Program-made: the position numbers and the translations under genes | The notes under the pieces: generated by a model | Databases searched by the model: none | Seen by the model: only the letters and a program-made list of their open reading frames with translations | What the model was told of the DNA's origin: nothing | Source: Syngnathus acus | Lineage: Eukaryota; Chordata; Actinopteri; Syngnathiformes; Syngnathidae | Assembly: GCF_901709675.1 (NCBI RefSeq) | Contig: NC_051098.1 | Span: 6,276,000-6,339,999 of the forward strand | DNA: 64,000 bases | Reading direction: 5' to 3' | Shown here: positions 34,106 to 47,640 of the stretch, piece after piece | Layout of the letters: each line of letters opens with the position of its first letter | How positions within the stretch are numbered: position 1 is the first letter of the stretch

Positions 34106-37100
34106 TTTTATTTACCCCCCCATCCGACAAAAAAAAACTTGTGTATCAATATTTATGAGATTAATAAAAATTCCATTGTATAGCTTTTTGTCTTTGTTAA
34201 AACATTATCTACTCATGAGAATAATATAGCTCAGACTTTTGCAACTCATTTTCACGGTTTCAGATATCTTTGGTTATAAAATTTAAACTCATACAGCTCT
34301 ATCCATTTTTGTAAAAGGCCATAGTATGCTGAGGGGATTTCCCTGCCGATGGCTTTTTGATCTAGGCACATTTTCAGTCACTATGTCAACACTATAAAGA
34401 ATAAAGATGATTTTCTTTTGGTCCATCCTTTTTCTGATTTTGTCTATGAAGACTTTTTTTCCCCCAAATAACCTAGAGAAAGACTTGAAAAATGTTTATC
34501 ATATGTATGCTCTGCTGAATATATTTTGCATTGCACAACACACACAATTTCTATACATGCAGGCATGCAAGGAGTGAAGGAGGTGCATAAACAGTGCTGC
34601 ATCTCACTAGGGTGGGCATGATGCATTGTCAAGGGTACCTCGACAGCTGAATGGTATCACTCCAAAGTAGTTGCCGTGTTAACATGAGCTGCAGAACCTG
34701 AAGCTCTCCATTAGGGTCTATAGAATCTTCATATGCGCAATCGTGGCTTTTGGGCGTTAAATGTTCTTACGCTTAAATGTTGTGGGAAAGAAAAAGTGAA
34801 TTTTCCCTTATAATGGAATGATAGTGATGTGTCCTATTTTAGAATGTTGGCACACTGACAACACCACCATTTGATTAGTCTGTCTCGTATAAAAGAAACT
34901 CATCTGGGCAGTGGGGACAAAATGTCTACAGTATATTTTGCAAGAGCTGCAATGTGCAAAATGTGATTTTAAAGGCTCTGTTCCACTTAAGAGTGTGAGG
35001 AAGGTTGCAGTGACAAGCCTTACTGATATTTGTTCATTTCATTTTGTATTTCCTCGAACGTTAAGGACACTTGCACAAAATATTGCTAATTGACATTGTA
35101 TTGGACATTGCGCCAAGTGGAATGTATGTATGTCATTGGAAGACATTTCTTGGATGTGTCTGCTAAGCTATGTCCATGTCTGTGCACCTTTATGTGTCTT
35201 CTCTGTGTTTGTGTGCGTGTAACTAACCAGATGCGGTTTGTGTATTTCTGCCCGAGGGAGGTAAGTTATTGGACTGACCTCTGTAGTGTGACAACAGTAG
35301 AGTCTGAGGCAATCTACAGGACGAAACATCAGCAGCCACTAGCTACCAAAACACATTAAAGATTAAAGCAGTCGCTCAGAACAAAGCCACCAGTGCGCGG
35401 GCTTTTGGTCAAAATGGACGTTGTGTGTTTTCCCTGCACTTGGGGGCTCTTGTATGTTTGTGGATGTGTCTGCAACCGTGTGTGAATTTTAGTCTTTTCT
35501 GGTGGATTTGCAGAATCCATGGTAGCTATTGTATTCAGACAGAGGATTGAAGTAATATTACAGAAAAGGTTATATTTTATGCCACTATTTGGCATTGGGG
35601 TGTACTAAATAGTATTTTGTAATAGAGACCCAAATTTTAGGTGGATAACATTCAAACAAAAAAATATAAGTAGAATATAGTGCATCTGTATTGTTGATAA
35701 AATGCCAGTACAGTATTTGTAAAATGTATGCAGTACTTACTATATACAGTATGTTACAGTAAATCCTTTACCCATACGTTTATCTCCGCTTTGGTTAACT
35801 GCTGTAATAGTGTGGAATTATACTCATTTAATGTTTAAACAACTCAAAACCCAGCAGGAATTATAATGAATTATTATTGCACTGTAAGTTGGTTTGCAGT
35901 TTATGTTCTTTAATGGTTTAATTCCTTTTAAGTATGCAAAGGTTTGAGGAAAAACACTCCATATTGGGAGCATAATAAGTGGACCAACTTTAATTTTCTC
36001 AAAATGCATGAATTAAACCTATCCACACAGTTGTTTTTTATTGTGTAAAAATACATTTGATCTGGGGAAAGGTCATTGAGACCATTCTAGCCAAGACAAA
36101 CATTACCTTCTCTTTAATGTATTTTTCCCATAAAAGATGCCTAAAAACAAATTATCTCCTATGATGAAAACAGATTGTTTTCCCTCATCTTTCTATGCAT
36201 GTAATTGTTCGTCATGTGTGGCTGCATTCTTACTTCAGTGCTAGTTGAACAGTGAAATGCATAAGGCAAATGTTCTTATCCGAGAAACAGTACAATCAGA
36301 ATACAGAACATTGCGCGACAAGTCGTATTAAAAGAAAATGATTGAAATCGGAAGGATGTGTAAGACAAGGGGACACTTGGAATACCAATGGGGCTGTGGA
36401 AGAATAATAAAAGACAAATGCAGCTGTGAATAAAAACTGTGAAATGAGGGGCTATTTTATCTGTCAAATTAAAAAAAAAAACCTGAATTCAGAGATTGTT
36501 TTTTAATGTATATAGTCATTTGAACATATATGCCGAAAGGCTATGCAAAGACGGAACTAGGTAGTATAAGATAAGATGTTATTTTGGGATGTTTTGTAAT
36601 TCGGTGTATTCCAAAGACCCACACTGTTACTCTCCATTCAAAAGAGAAAAGACCACCTTTGAGATATTCTCATCATAAAAGACCAGCTGAGGAAGTTGGT
36701 GCTAAATTGATCTTGGGATAGCAAAAATCAGGTGTAATACTACCAAGAAAAAGACAGACTAGGTTTTGATTTAGTTGAAAACCACTATCAAATCTGACAC
36801 TTTGATCTTTTCTTTCAAGTTACATGGCTCTATATATCCCTTCTGTGAAAATTAAACTAACGATATGACAGCTCCTGCAACATTATTTTTAGCTGGAGAG
36901 AGGAAGGCAACACAGTGTCACAAGAGGATATGCGTTCCAGGTTGATTATTTTCGGCTTTACCCATCAGGAGTCCCACTGTGAGTGTGAGATGGTTCTAAC
37001 TTGCATGGATTTGTATTTCATTTTATGCTGGACTTCCCTTCGGTATGCTATTGTAATGGCTTTGACACAATTCCCACCACGAACACTAGACTAGACTAAA

Positions 37101-37870
37101 TATTGCTTCAAAAACTCACAATGGTTTCTAACAATTTGCCTTTAAAGCTATTCAAGTTTGAGGCCTCACAATCACACACTCAAGCTGCTGTCATTGTTCA
37201 CAGTGCCTTTGCCACATCTGCTTCTGGCCAGGTGCTGAGCATTTGTCCATGTTCATCTGCATTTATGGCCGATAGGAGACCGTTTGGTGATCCTTGGCCT
37301 ATTACATTTCTCAGTGGAGCACGTACCCACAATGACAAATCAACCCTTTTATCACATCCTCCAATTTTCCTTCTTAGACACTGACCAGACACAACAGGGG
37401 AGAAGTTCAACAAGAGACACTGCTGAAAATGGCGAAAGTAGCGCCGCATGAACAAAAACTTGGAGGAAGAACAGATGGGAAGGGAGGTTTAACAAAATGG
37501 ATGATGAGAAAAACAGAGCTCAGAGATGATCACACAGTTGTGACCATGACACGACCTTTTACCGTCTCAATGTCACCGACATGTGCCCAGAGTTTTATCC
37601 TGATCACCCGCTGAATGGCTTTAATCTTAATTTGCAGTGCACTGACTTTCAAAAGTGTGAAAAGTGTCCAAGAGTATTTGACTTATATTTAGAATCATTC
37701 AATGAAAAACGAATCATCTTATGTAACATATCACAGATGATTTATTCCAATACAGAATATTTATATTTGTATTTCTTTCAAGTAGGAAGGATGAATGTTT
37801 TGCAATAAATCTACACTTAATACTGCATACTTTAACATTGTTCTTCTAAACCAGTAGGAAATATTACCAC
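34106..37870. other. Gene-free intergenic DNA, 3.8 kb
   Basis: AT-rich with no recognisable gene or repeat; open frames are short and without family resemblance. Confidence 0.65.
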
Positions 37871-37879
37871 AAGACGATC

Positions 37880-38229
37880 CATACATCCATCCGTTTTCTA
37901 TACAGCTTGTCCCCGCGGGGGTCACGGACGTGCAGTCATCGGGCAGTAGGCGGGGAACACCCTGAACTGGTTGCCACCCAATCGCAGGCCACACAGAGAC
38001 AAACAACCATTCACACTCGCACTCACACCTAGGGGCAATTTTGGAGTGCTCAATCGGCCTACCAAGCATGTTTTTGGGATGTGGGAGGAAACTGGAGTGC
38101 CTGGAGAAAACCCACGCACGCCCGGGAGAACATGCAAACTCCACACAGGGAAGGCCGGAGGTGGAATCGAACCCACACCCTCCTGACTGTGAGGCGGTTG
38201 TGCTAACCGGTGCTCCACCGAACCACCCC
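37880..38229 (-). mobile_element. tRNA-type SINE, reverse orientation
   Basis: Reverse complement starts GGTTCGGTGGAGCACCGG with GGTGTGGGTTCGATTCCACC (B-box) and ends ACGGATGGATGTATGGATCG. It is the same family as 18761-19126, over its full length but more diverged, and without an evident target duplication. Confidence 0.88.
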
Positions 38230-38962
38230 ACATGACTAATATATGATAAATTTACTTTACAAATGAAGATGTTTAACATTTGGAAAATCACATACACAGT
38301 ATGGATATTTGGTGTTTCCAGTGTTTGTGGCAGGTAAGCGACACAGCATAAAGAAACAAACGATAAAATGATCACGTACAGGAATTTACAATGTATTCTT
38401 TTACAATATCACAGCGTCACCAGATTTGGTATCTTACCATTTTAAAGGTCACAGGAAGCTCTTCTGGCCTTGCCAAAGACAGCTAAGGTAAATTTGAGAT
38501 TAAGTGGACTGACTGCTAATGAAGATGCATGTGTGTAAAAAGTTTGTGTGCGAGTATGATGATGTGAGCGCATGTGACAGAGCAAACACATCGGTTGAGA
38601 GGTGAAGATGGCCAAAGTGACAGAGACAGATAGAGATTTCAAAAGGCTACCGTTTCTTATCAGCAAAGGTCACTCAAGCAATTACGTGACACATTGATTT
38701 ATATCCCTAGAGGCAAGGCATCCTACAAAAGCACGAGCAACAAGCTGACTCGCAAACTCCAAAACCCACACTCGCACAAAGCCTTTATCAATCTGCCTCC
38801 TACTCCTAATTATTATTGTTCACTGTGGAAGTCTAACGCTTTGTGAGATCATTAAGGTCATGGCCACAGGGAGGAAACAAATTTTTGTCGTGTGTCACAA
38901 ATTAACTGGCAGTGCACATCAACCCATTTTCATATTCCTTTGTAAGCAACTGTGAAGGTGGC

Positions 38963-39422
<460 letters not shown>

Positions 39423-39578
39423 CTACATGCATATACAGTCCTGTCAAATGGTTCATTAAACATTGTTGTCTCCTGCAGTGAGTCACGATTTCTCAGGGCA
39501 TCTTTTCATCTCGGCATTTGATGCACAGAAGCACGTTGAAATGCACACGTCCGCTCACATAACAATAGATGCCAGACA

Positions 39579-39752
39579 TACCGTAATTTTCGGACTATAA
39601 GTCGCGGTTTTTTTTCATAGTTTGGGTGGGGGGGCGACTTATACTCAGGAGCGATTTATATACATATATATGGTTTTTTTTCACTTTTTTGGGCATTTTA
39701 TGGCTGGTGCGACTTATACTCCGGTGCGACTTATAGTCCGAAAATTACGGTA
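39579..39752. mobile_element. Palindromic MITE, copy 2 (inverted relative to copy 1)
   Basis: 174 bp, same ends TACCGTAATTTTCGGACTAT. Read on the minus strand it matches copy 1 (15368-15539) throughout except for one AT dinucleotide insertion and one G/A difference that I can see. TA on both sides fits target duplication. Confidence 0.92.
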
Positions 39753-40377
39753 CATGAAGAGCTGGAGCTGATTTAGATTGAAGACTACCTAATCTTACAT
39801 AGTCAACACACGCACACCACAGCGAAGCTGAATATGTATGGAACACACTCAAGTATCCTGTCACAAAAAGTTACATATTTTCAATATCATTATCTGATCA
39901 CTGTGACTTTGAATCTATTTCATCGACTTGTACAGATGTCTCTTTAGTAACTGTTGGGGGCGAGGCAGCTCCATGCGGCGGAATGCCCAATGAGGCTCAT
40001 TGCGGCCCTGAACACTTGCCCAAGCACCAAAATGAAGTTGCGCTGTTTTTACACAGGGCGCACTGGTGCCAGTCTGCCAAAACGGAGCTCATAGTGTAAT
40101 AATGCCAGGATTAACAACTTGCAAACTAAAATAATGCTGTGTTTTTAGCATCAGAGCATATCTGAGCACCGATGTGTGCATATGATTTTAAACATAGGAA
40201 CCCTTATTACTTCAAAATGGAATTTAGAAATAAAATAAGCCAAATTAAGGAGTAAGAATATAATAGAGACTAAAGTGACACTTCCGGGGGTGGCACAATC
40301 CACAATCCGTTTGTTTGAATGGCATCAAGAACCACATCAGCATATCAATCATGTAAAGTTGGAAAATCATCTTTTTT
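39753..40377. other. Intergenic DNA before the LINE
   Basis: No gene or classified repeat recognised. Confidence 0.65.
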
Positions 40378-40388
40378 TTGAAGAATAA
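40378..40388. repeat. Candidate LINE target-site duplication, left
   Basis: TTGAAGAATAA, identical to 43606-43616. AT-rich and short, so chance cannot be excluded. Confidence 0.5.
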
Positions 40389-43300
40389 AGATTCAAGATT
40401 CAAGATTCAAGATTCAAGAGTTTTTATTCGCCATGTTTGAGCGTGCCAAACAAGGAATTTGACTTCGGTAAAACACACCCTCTGTTCAACATATAGGTGA
40501 CTAACAACACTCAGGACATGTGAATAATGGCAAAAACAGTGTAGACAAATTCAAAAGGTGTGAAGAGCAGGATGTTATTGCACAGTAATGCCTCTGAGAC
40601 TCTATGAGTGGTGTGAGTTCATCAGAGCAACAGCCCGGGGGAAGAAGCTGTCTCGGTGTCTGCTGGTTTTGGCGTACCGAGCTCTATAACGCCGTCCGGA
40701 GGGGAGTAGTTCAAACAGACTGCAACCTGGGTGAGAAGGGTCTGTAGAGATGTTCCTTGCACGTTTCCTGGTCCTGGACAGGTACAAGTCTTGGATAGAT
40801 GGGAGGTTGATTCCAATGATCTTTTCTGCAGTCCTGATTGTCCGTTGCAGTCTGTGCTTGTCTTGTTTGGAGGCTGATCCAAACCAGACAGTGATGGAGG
40901 TGCAGAGGACAGACTGGATGATGGCAGTGTAGAAAGTCTTCAGAAGCTCTCGCGGCAGGTTGAACTTCTTGAGCTGTCTCAGGAAGTACAGCCTCTGCTG
41001 GGCCTTCTTCCGGACAGAGTCTATGTGGCCGGTCCATTTCAGGTCCCGAGAGATTGTGGTTCCCAGGAACTTGAAGGTGTCTGTGGAGAGAATAGTATTA
41101 CTGCGGATAGTGAGGGGTAAAAGTGGTGAAGGGTCTCGCCTGAAATCCACTGTCATCTCCACGGTCTTGAGCGGGTTCAGCTCCAGATGGTTTTGGTTGC
41201 ACCAGTGGACCAGCCGCTCCACCTCCTGTCTGTACGCAGTCTCATCACCGTCCTGGATCAGTCCGATGAGAGTGGTGTCGTCTGCATACTTCAGGAGCTT
41301 CACAGGAGAGTCATCTGAGGAGAAATCATTGGTGTAGAGAGAGAAGAGCAGTGGGGAGAGGACGCACCCCTGAGGGGCTCCAGTATTGGTGGTCCGGGTG
41401 TCAGATGTGATGCCCCCCAGCCTCACACGCTGTCTCCTGTCGGTCAGGAAGCTGGTGATCCACTGACAGGTGGGGGCAGGCACCGCAAGCTGGATGAGCT
41501 TCTGTTGGAGGATGTCAGGAGCGATGGTGTTGAACGCCGAGCTGAAGTCCACGAACAGGATCCTGGCGTACGTTCCTGGGGTGTCCAGGTGGTGCAGGAT
41601 GTAGTGCAGTCCCATGTTGACCGCATCATCCACTGACCTGTTTGCCCGGTAGGCAAACTGGAGGGGGTCAAGCAGGGGGCCCGTGACCTCCTTCAGGTGG
41701 TTCAGCACTAACCTCTCGAAAGATTTCATGACCACAGATGTCAGTGCGACGGGTCTATAGTCATTCAAACCTGTGATGGCGGGCTTCTTGGCCACTGGAA
41801 CGATGGTGGAGCTCTTGAAGCACGAGGGCACCTCACACAGCTCCAGAGAACGGTTGAAGATCCGTGCAAAGGTGGGCGCCAGCTGTTCAGCGCAGACTTT
41901 CAAGCAGGAAGGTGACACGCCGTCTGGGCCCGGTGCCTTCCTGGTCTTTTGTCTCCGGAACATCTGGCGCACTTCCTCCTCGCGGACCTGGAGTGCGGGT
42001 GCGGCCTCTGCAAGAGAGAGAGTGGGTGACAACGATGATAGAGGTGTGGACAGAGCAGTTGTGGGGAGAGGTGAGTATGTAGATTGTGCTGCAGGAAGTC
42101 CCGTTGTGTGGGAGGACCGATCAAACCTGCAGTAGAACTTATTCAGCTGGTTAGCAAGCCTTGGGCTCTCCACAGGACGGGGGGTTCGTTTCTTGTAGCC
42201 CGTGATGCTCTGCAGACCTTTCCACACTGTTGAGGGATCAGGATTGGCAGAGAGGTGTCTCTTCAGGTTCTCCCCGTAACACCTCTTGGCTTTCCTGACC
42301 TCTCGGTTCAGTGTGTTTCTGGTCTGCCTGAACAGGTCGCGGTCGCCGCTCCTGTAGGCCTCCTCCTTGACTTTGCGCAGCCTCCTGAGGTTCGGTGTAA
42401 ACCAAGGTTTGTCGTTGTTGTACGTGCAGAAGGTCTTAGTCTGCACACACAGATCCTCACAAAAACTGATGTATGATGTGACAGTGTCAGTGAGTTCATG
42501 CAAGTCTGAAGTTGCAGCTTCGAAAGCTCCCCAATCGGTGCAGTCAAAGCAGGCTTGGAGGTCCTGCCTTGACTCCACTGTCCACTTCCTCACAGTCCTC
42601 ACCACAGGCTTAGAAGTTTTTAGTTTCTGCCTGTAGGCCGGGATCAGATGAACTAGACAGTGGTCCGAGAGTCCTAAAGCTGCACGAGCCGCAGAGTGGT
42701 ATGCATCCTTGATCACGGTGTAGCAGTGGTCCAGAGTCTGTGCCCCTCTGGTGGGACACGTTACGTGCTGTCTGTATCTGGGGAGTTCGTGTGCGAGGTT
42801 CGCCCTGTTAAGATCACCCAGAACAATGATTAGTGAGTTTGGTAGAAGTTTCTCCATGTCTGTTACCTGGTCAGCCAGCATCTGCGTGGCTTCACTCGCA
42901 CGTGCGTGTGGTGGGATGTAAACAGCCGCCATGACGATCGAGGAGAACTCCCGTGGTGAATAGAACGGCCGGCAGTTTATGAAAAGTGTTTCTAGGAGAG
43001 GGCTGCAAAACTCTTTCAACACCGTGACATCAGTACACCAACGTTCATTAATGTAGAAACAGAGACCACCTCCCTTTGATTTTCCGGAGAGCTCCGCGCT
43101 GCGATCTGCTCGCGTTAGCCTGAAGCCCGCTAGCTCAACGGCATGGTGGGGCGTTCGTTCGCTGAGCCACGTTTCCACAAAGCACAGCGCGGCGGATCTG
43201 CTGAAGTCCGTGTTCCTTGAAGTGAGGAGCAGCAGTTCGTCCATCTTGTTCGCCAGGGAGCGGACATTCGCCAGATGAATTGACGGTAGGGCAGAACGGA

Positions 43301-43605
43301 ACCCTCTCTGCCTCAGCCTTACGAGTGCTCCCGCTCGTTTTCCGCGCCGCCGTCGTCGTGCTAGCTTGTACAGCACCGCCGCTCCGGCTAGAATCTCCGA
43401 CAAACAGTCTGAATCGAAGAGAACAGGAGAGAAAATACCAGAAGAAGACTGTCCGATGTTTAACAGCGCTTCTCTAGTAAAAGTGATCCGGGATGGACAG
43501 CAGAGGACACAGAAAACACACAAAATAAGACAAATAAACAGAGAGCGACTCACCGTGGCTGCCATCCGCGGCGCCATCATGACGTCATATATATAAAGAA
43601 TACAA
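40389..43605 (-). mobile_element. Near-full-length LINE, CR1/L2/Rex1-like group
   Basis: Non-LTR retrotransposon on the minus strand, about 3.2 kb, copied by target-primed reverse transcription. The 5' end carries TGACGTCA and ATGATGGCGCCGCGGATGGC around the first codons. One long ORF follows, then a short 3' UTR with CAAATTCCTTGTTTGGCACG and CGAATAAAAA and a tail of about four CTTGAAT units. The 11-bp repeat TTGAAGAATAA lies just outside both ends. Clade assignment is from overall layout and the repeat-type tail, not from a tree. Confidence 0.85.
40602..43580 (-). CDS. LINE ORF: AP-type endonuclease plus reverse transcriptase
   Basis: About 990 residues, uninterrupted. I prefer one of the Met codons at 43580, 43577 or 43565 (MAATVSRS) because the 13 codons open upstream look like flank. 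N-terminal third is an APE-like endonuclease: [40 protein letters not shown] and LSDHC. Then come the reverse transcriptase fingers and palm: [65 protein letters not shown] and the catalytic KYADDTTL box. C-terminus has [17 protein letters not shown]. Key residues are present, so the protein may be functional. It is a mobile-element gene, not a host gene. Confidence 0.92.
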   Translation of the reverse strand: MMAPRMAATVSRSLFICLILCVFCVLCCPSRITFTREALLNIGQSSSGIFSPVLFDSDCLSEILAGAAVLYKLARRRRRGKRAGALVRLRQRGFRSALPSIHLANVRSLANKMDELLLLTSRNTDFSRSAALCFVETWLSERTPHHAVELAGFRLTRADRSAELSGKSKGGGLCFYINERWCTDVTVLKEFCSPLLETLFINCRPFYSPREFSSIVMAAVYIPPHARASEATQMLADQVTDMEKLLPNSLIIVLGDLNRANLAHELPRYRQHVTCPTRGAQTLDHCYTVIKDAYHSAARAALGLSDHCLVHLIPAYRQKLKTSKPVVRTVRKWTVESRQDLQACFDCTDWGAFEAATSDLHELTDTVTSYISFCEDLCVQTKTFCTYNNDKPWFTPNLRRLRKVKEEAYRSGDRDLFRQTRNTLNREVRKAKRCYGENLKRHLSANPDPSTVWKGLQSITGYKKRTPRPVESPRLANQLNKFYCRFDRSSHTTGLPAAQSTYSPLPTTALSTPLSSLSPTLSLAEAAPALQVREEEVRQMFRRQKTRKAPGPDGVSPSCLKVCAEQLAPTFARIFNRSLELCEVPSCFKSSTIVPVAKKPAITGLNDYRPVALTSVVMKSFERLVLNHLKEVTGPLLDPLQFAYRANRSVDDAVNMGLHYILHHLDTPGTYARILFVDFSSAFNTIAPDILQQKLIQLAVPAPTCQWITSFLTDRRQRVRLGGITSDTRTTNTGAPQGCVLSPLLFSLYTNDFSSDDSPVKLLKYADDTTLIGLIQDGDETAYRQEVERLVHWCNQNHLELNPLKTVEMTVDFRRDPSPLLPLTIRSNTILSTDTFKFLGTTISRDLKWTGHIDSVRKKAQQRLYFLRQLKKFNLPRELLKTFYTAIIQSVLCTSITVWFGSASKQDKHRLQRTIRTAEKIIGINLPSIQDLYLSRTRKRARNISTDPSHPGCSLFELLPSGRRYRARYAKTSRHRDSFFPRAVALMNSHHS

Positions 43606-43616
43606 TTGAAGAATAA
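43606..43616. repeat. Candidate LINE target-site duplication, right
   Basis: TTGAAGAATAA, matching 40378-40388. Confidence 0.5.
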
Positions 43617-43872
43617 CACCTTGGTACAGATTATGCGGCAACCGGACAGTTAATCTTCCTGGCGATTCTCTGCGCTCTGGAGATGATAAAGACAATTATC
43701 TTGACAATAGGCATTTAGCAGTCTTTCAATGAGGAAATGATTGAGGTGTCTGAAAGATCATATCATGAAGCAATATCCTTTTAACCGAAGAACGTGATTG
43801 ATATGTGATATTTCTTAATGCAAATATATAAAATGGGTATAGGAATGTACAATTATGTACTCTGTGGGTTTA

Positions 43873-43880
43873 CACTAGAC
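43873..43880. repeat. hAT 8-bp target duplication, left
   Basis: CACTAGAC; pairs with CACTACAC at 44991-44998 (7 of 8 identical). Confidence 0.75.
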
Positions 43881-44990
43881 CAGGGGTCGACAACCCGCGG
43901 CTGCAGAGCCGAATGCGGCTCTTTAGCACGCCCCTAGCGGCTCCCTGGAGTTTATGCAACAATGCGTGAAAATGGAAAAATAAGTTTTTGTTGTTGTTAG
44001 ATTTTTTAAATATGGTTTTTAGATGGTTATCATGACACAAGAATTCGTATGCTTTAAAAATGTATGTAGTTGTAAATATATTAAAAATACCGAATTTAAG
44101 AATGACGCCAAATAGCAAAATTGCGTCATAGCCTGCGACACAGCACAGGTGAGTTGTAACAAACAGGTGTGTGAGTGATGGGTCATGGATTCAAAAGGCA
44201 AAAAGAAAAAGATTGCTGATGAGAACAGAGGCTTTAAGAAAGAATGGACTGAACTTTTTCCTTTATTGCCAATGCTGAAGCATTGCCTGCATGTTTGATT
44301 TGCAATGAGAAGTTGTCCGATAACAAGAAGAGGACTTTGGAGCGACATTTTCAGCTAAAGCGCGCTAAATTTGCTGCCGATCTCCCAGTTGCAACTGAGA
44401 GGAAAGGTGCAACTGCAGTGCTGGTGGAGAAGTTTGAGGATCGAAAAAACTGTTTCAAGAAGTGGATTGCATCTCCAAACTCTACGACTGCTGCAAGTTT
44501 TGTTGCAGCCCCGGAGATAATAGAGCGCGGAAAAGCATTCACCGATGGCGAGTACATGAAGGGATTCATTCATTACAATATCAGAGTGCCTATTTTCGGA
44601 CTTCAAAAACAAAACCGAGATCATTCAGAAAATTAAAGACATGCCTCTCCGCACAAACAACATCACCGATCAGCAAATCAAGGACATCAATTCAGCTCCA
44701 GCTTTTTCTCAATTGCCTGTGATGGATGAGTCGTGTGACGTGACCGATATCGAACAGACAGCTATGCTATGCAGGTACGTGAACTCTAATGGGGCGCAAG
44801 AAGAAATGATGAAATTGATACCACTATTTTTCTTTAAATTATTTTAATAGTAGGCGTCCAACTTATGTATTGACAGTCTTTGTTGCCTTATAAAAGGCTT
44901 TTAAATTTTTGCGGCTCCAGACAGGTATGTTTTTTTTTTTTTTTTTTGGGCCAATATGGCTCTTTGAACATTTTGGGTTGCCGAACCCAG
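43881..44990 (+). mobile_element. Decayed hAT transposon (Charlie-like ends)
   Basis: Left end CAGGGGTCGACAACCCGCGG with GAATGCGGCTCTTT. Right end GGCTCTTTGAACATTTTGGG and GGGTTGCCGAACCCAG, the diverged inverted counterpart. Flanked by an 8-bp duplication, the hAT hallmark. It carries the 5' part of a transposase gene; the rest is lost, so the element is non-autonomous. Confidence 0.85.
44185..44847 (+). pseudogene. hAT transposase remnant (BED-type zinc finger plus N-terminal region)
   Basis: Starts ATG at 44185 (MDSKGKKKKIADENRGFKKE). A frameshift near 44255-44260 leads into ALPACLICNEKLSDNKKRTL then ERHFQLKRAKF, a BED-like C-x2-C..H zinc finger. A second shift near 44570-44590 leads to ECLFSDFKNKTEIIQKIKDM, and the frame continues through SQLPVMDESCDVTDIEQTAM to a stop at 44845-44847. 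The layout resembles hAT-derived GTF2IRD2/SCAND3/ZBED-type proteins. The catalytic core and dimerisation region are absent. Confidence 0.8.
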
Positions 44991-44998
44991 CACTACAC
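44991..44998. repeat. hAT 8-bp target duplication, right
   Basis: CACTACAC, one mismatch to 43873-43880. Confidence 0.75.
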
Positions 44999-45114
44999 CA
45001 AAAGGAAACTGATGTAAAAAAAATCAATGGATAATGGTATTTAGGAACTACCAGTGAACTCAAACATTATATAAAAAATATAAACACAAAAATTCCTGCA
45101 TTTTACTTAATTAC

Positions 45115-45117
<3 letters not shown>

Positions 45118-45161
<44 letters not shown>
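45118..45161. repeat. (AT)n microsatellite
   Basis: About 21 AT units. Confidence 0.95.
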
Positions 45162-45172
<11 letters not shown>

Positions 45173-46934
45173 AAATACACCTGTGGATTCAACGTGGAGG
45201 GTTAATTTATGATCATCGGTGTGGAATAAATCGCATTACAAGTAATAGAAGTAGTCTGTCGGTTCTAGTTTATTATTATACAAGCACAGCTGAATAGCAC
45301 TCATTTTGATCGTTCTCTTCCAGTCAGAAAATAAATGCGTGCATACTCTACTAAGTCTAAAAGCAACAAAAAACAATAACCTGAAGTCACATTCAATGCC
45401 TAACAGTAAACGTAAACAGTAAAAAGCAAATGCATTATCTTTAATCTATCAATCATACGCGTGAACTAAATAATTACATAGTTGGATGGCAGTGTGATGA
45501 ATTGCTTGTAAGAGATTTTTTTTTGCTGCCCTCTTTGCTTTGGCTTTTATGGACATTTCACTGACAGCTCAAGCTATCGTCAGGCTATGCATCAAATGAG
45601 GAATGCTCTTTTCAATAAAACCAAATCAATGTTCTCTTGGGTATGAATTTAAAGAAGCAAGCTTATTGAAAAGCGCTGGTGCGTGGCCTACAGAAAATAA
45701 ATCTGGTCAACCTAGAAATGAAATGAACAAAGGAGAAAGGAGTATGAGCTTTTGAAAGCTTTTCCACTATAATAACTTTCAGGCAATATACTTAAGGGAA
45801 ACATCTAATGTTTAATTATCGCATCACATGTGCACACACACCAATGTGCTTGAGGCCCTATTGAAGGATGATGAGCTTCTTTTATTACTTGAAATTGACT
45901 AAATGGAAATATTGACTATGTCCACACAGGAAATCAAAATGGGAGAAAATGTAGTTTGTCCTCTGCAGCCGTAAAGCTTTCATTCTTTTGGCAAGTCAAA
46001 AAGAACATTTGTGAGGTCAGTGGTCACTGATGTTGAATAATCTTTGTTCCCATCTTCTCATACATCCCAAATGTGTTTGATGAGGGTTGAAGTCAGAGCT
46101 CTCAAGTTCTTTCACACCAAATTCATCCATCCATACTAAGCGGGATATTCTCTCCCATTCGTGCTTTAGTCAGTTTCTTACATGACTAAGTATGGTGATT
46201 ATCCAGTCTTGGCATGACACACCTGGCAAATTTGTGCAGTACCACCAAAGAGGTATCAATCAATGAAGTCGGAGGTTGGCTGTACTTTCCACATGGTGGC
46301 ATTTTCCTGAGACAGGTGAATTCTATCGAGATCCTTTTGGAAAATATGTTACGAGTGGTATTAACTAGTGGATGGATCCGAAAGTTAAACTGATTCTCGC
46401 TAGTGGTGAGCATTCATTTTTTAATCAATGCAATACAAGCAATTTAATTTCAATATTGTGCTTATGATGGTGCTCATGATGGAGCAAAGCAAGTGAAAGT
46501 TCACCTGGATATCAAAGTTTGGCCATTACTGGGACATACAATTATTGAGCAGTCGATGAGTACATACTGGGACATGTGTGCCCTTCCGCACGCACCGTCT
46601 GCACATATGAGTCGAGTCGGCAGGTGACATGACATGCAATATGATGCTCTGCCTCCGAGAGGCGCTAGTCGTTAGTGCGGAGTCTGGAGCGCTGAAGGCA
46701 AAAGATGCGTAAGTCTATGGAAGAGTGTGCAGACTGAGATTTTTCAGGGTCACACGCTGATTCCAAGGTCACTACACCCATAGTGTGTACATGGCACACT
46801 TAATTTGATGGGAGAATCTGAACAACCAACAAAGTGTGCAGCAGCAAGCCTTTTCTGTTTTAAGCACATGGGAAAATATATGCCCCTAAGAGATCATCAA
46901 CTAATTGGCTATTAAATTAAGAGGGGCCTCTAAA
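45162..46934. other. Intergenic DNA, no gene seen
   Basis: Nothing recognisable beyond AT-rich unique-looking sequence. Confidence 0.6.
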
Positions 46935-47179
46935 GAGCGGTGGCACAGTGCACATGTGCCTCACAGATCTGTGGTCAAAGGGTCAAATCTGTTCTCTGTC
47001 CAGTGTGAATTTTACTTGGGTTCCGATGCTTGTGGATTTTCAACACTTTCCTCCATATGCCATAAACATGCATGTTAAGCTAACTCCACACTGCAAATTG
47101 TCCTTTTGTGTGAGTGGAGTCAGCATGACTCCAGTTCACCCACGACTACAAAGAGCAGTAAGGAATATGGATGGATGGG
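46935..47179 (+). repeat. Degenerate tRNA-type SINE copy
   Basis: GCGGTGGCACAGTGCACATG, CATAAACATGCATGTTAAG, CACACTGCAAATTGTCC and terminal ATATGGATGGATGGG follow the order of the SINE at 18761-19126, with much divergence and internal loss. Confidence 0.75.
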
Positions 47180-47554
47180 TCTTTTGAGAATTCAAGTCTA
47201 AATAACTTGCGTATATTACAAAGATTATCAAGAAAAACAAATATGACCTTGACATTTTTAGAGGTCTTTCATTTAGGTTTTCCCCCTTGATTCCCTTTCC
47301 TATCTGTGTGTTAGGTGCACCTATGGCTATGTCATTTTACTGCTGTCAGTCAGAAGCAGTGGAGCTAACTTGCGCAGCACGAATGGGCAGGGCACATGTT
47401 CAGGCACTGTCAATCCTATGATTGACTATGTAGCATAAGTAAACCATATATCATTGGCTGGACACCTGTCAATTCCTGAAAGCACAGAAAGAAAATCATC
47501 CGTCCTCTTAATTAGATGAGATTACGTCTAACATTAGATATTAATCAATCAGTT

Positions 47555-47640
47555 TATGCAGATTTGTTTTTGTGTGCGCAGCATGGAGTTTCTTGTGCGC
47601 AGAGACTGCGTGACCAGCTGCGCAGTTTAGAGGGAACACT
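47555..47640. repeat. Possible hAT terminus fragment
   Basis: Ends TGCGCAGTTTAGAGGGAACACTG. The last 17 bases reverse-complement to CAGTGTTCCCTCTAAAC, a typical hAT-type end. No matching opposite end was found nearby. Confidence 0.45.

Noticed and set aside
37761-38375. 204-codon minus-strand open frame
   Set aside because: It runs across a SINE; no protein family resemblance.
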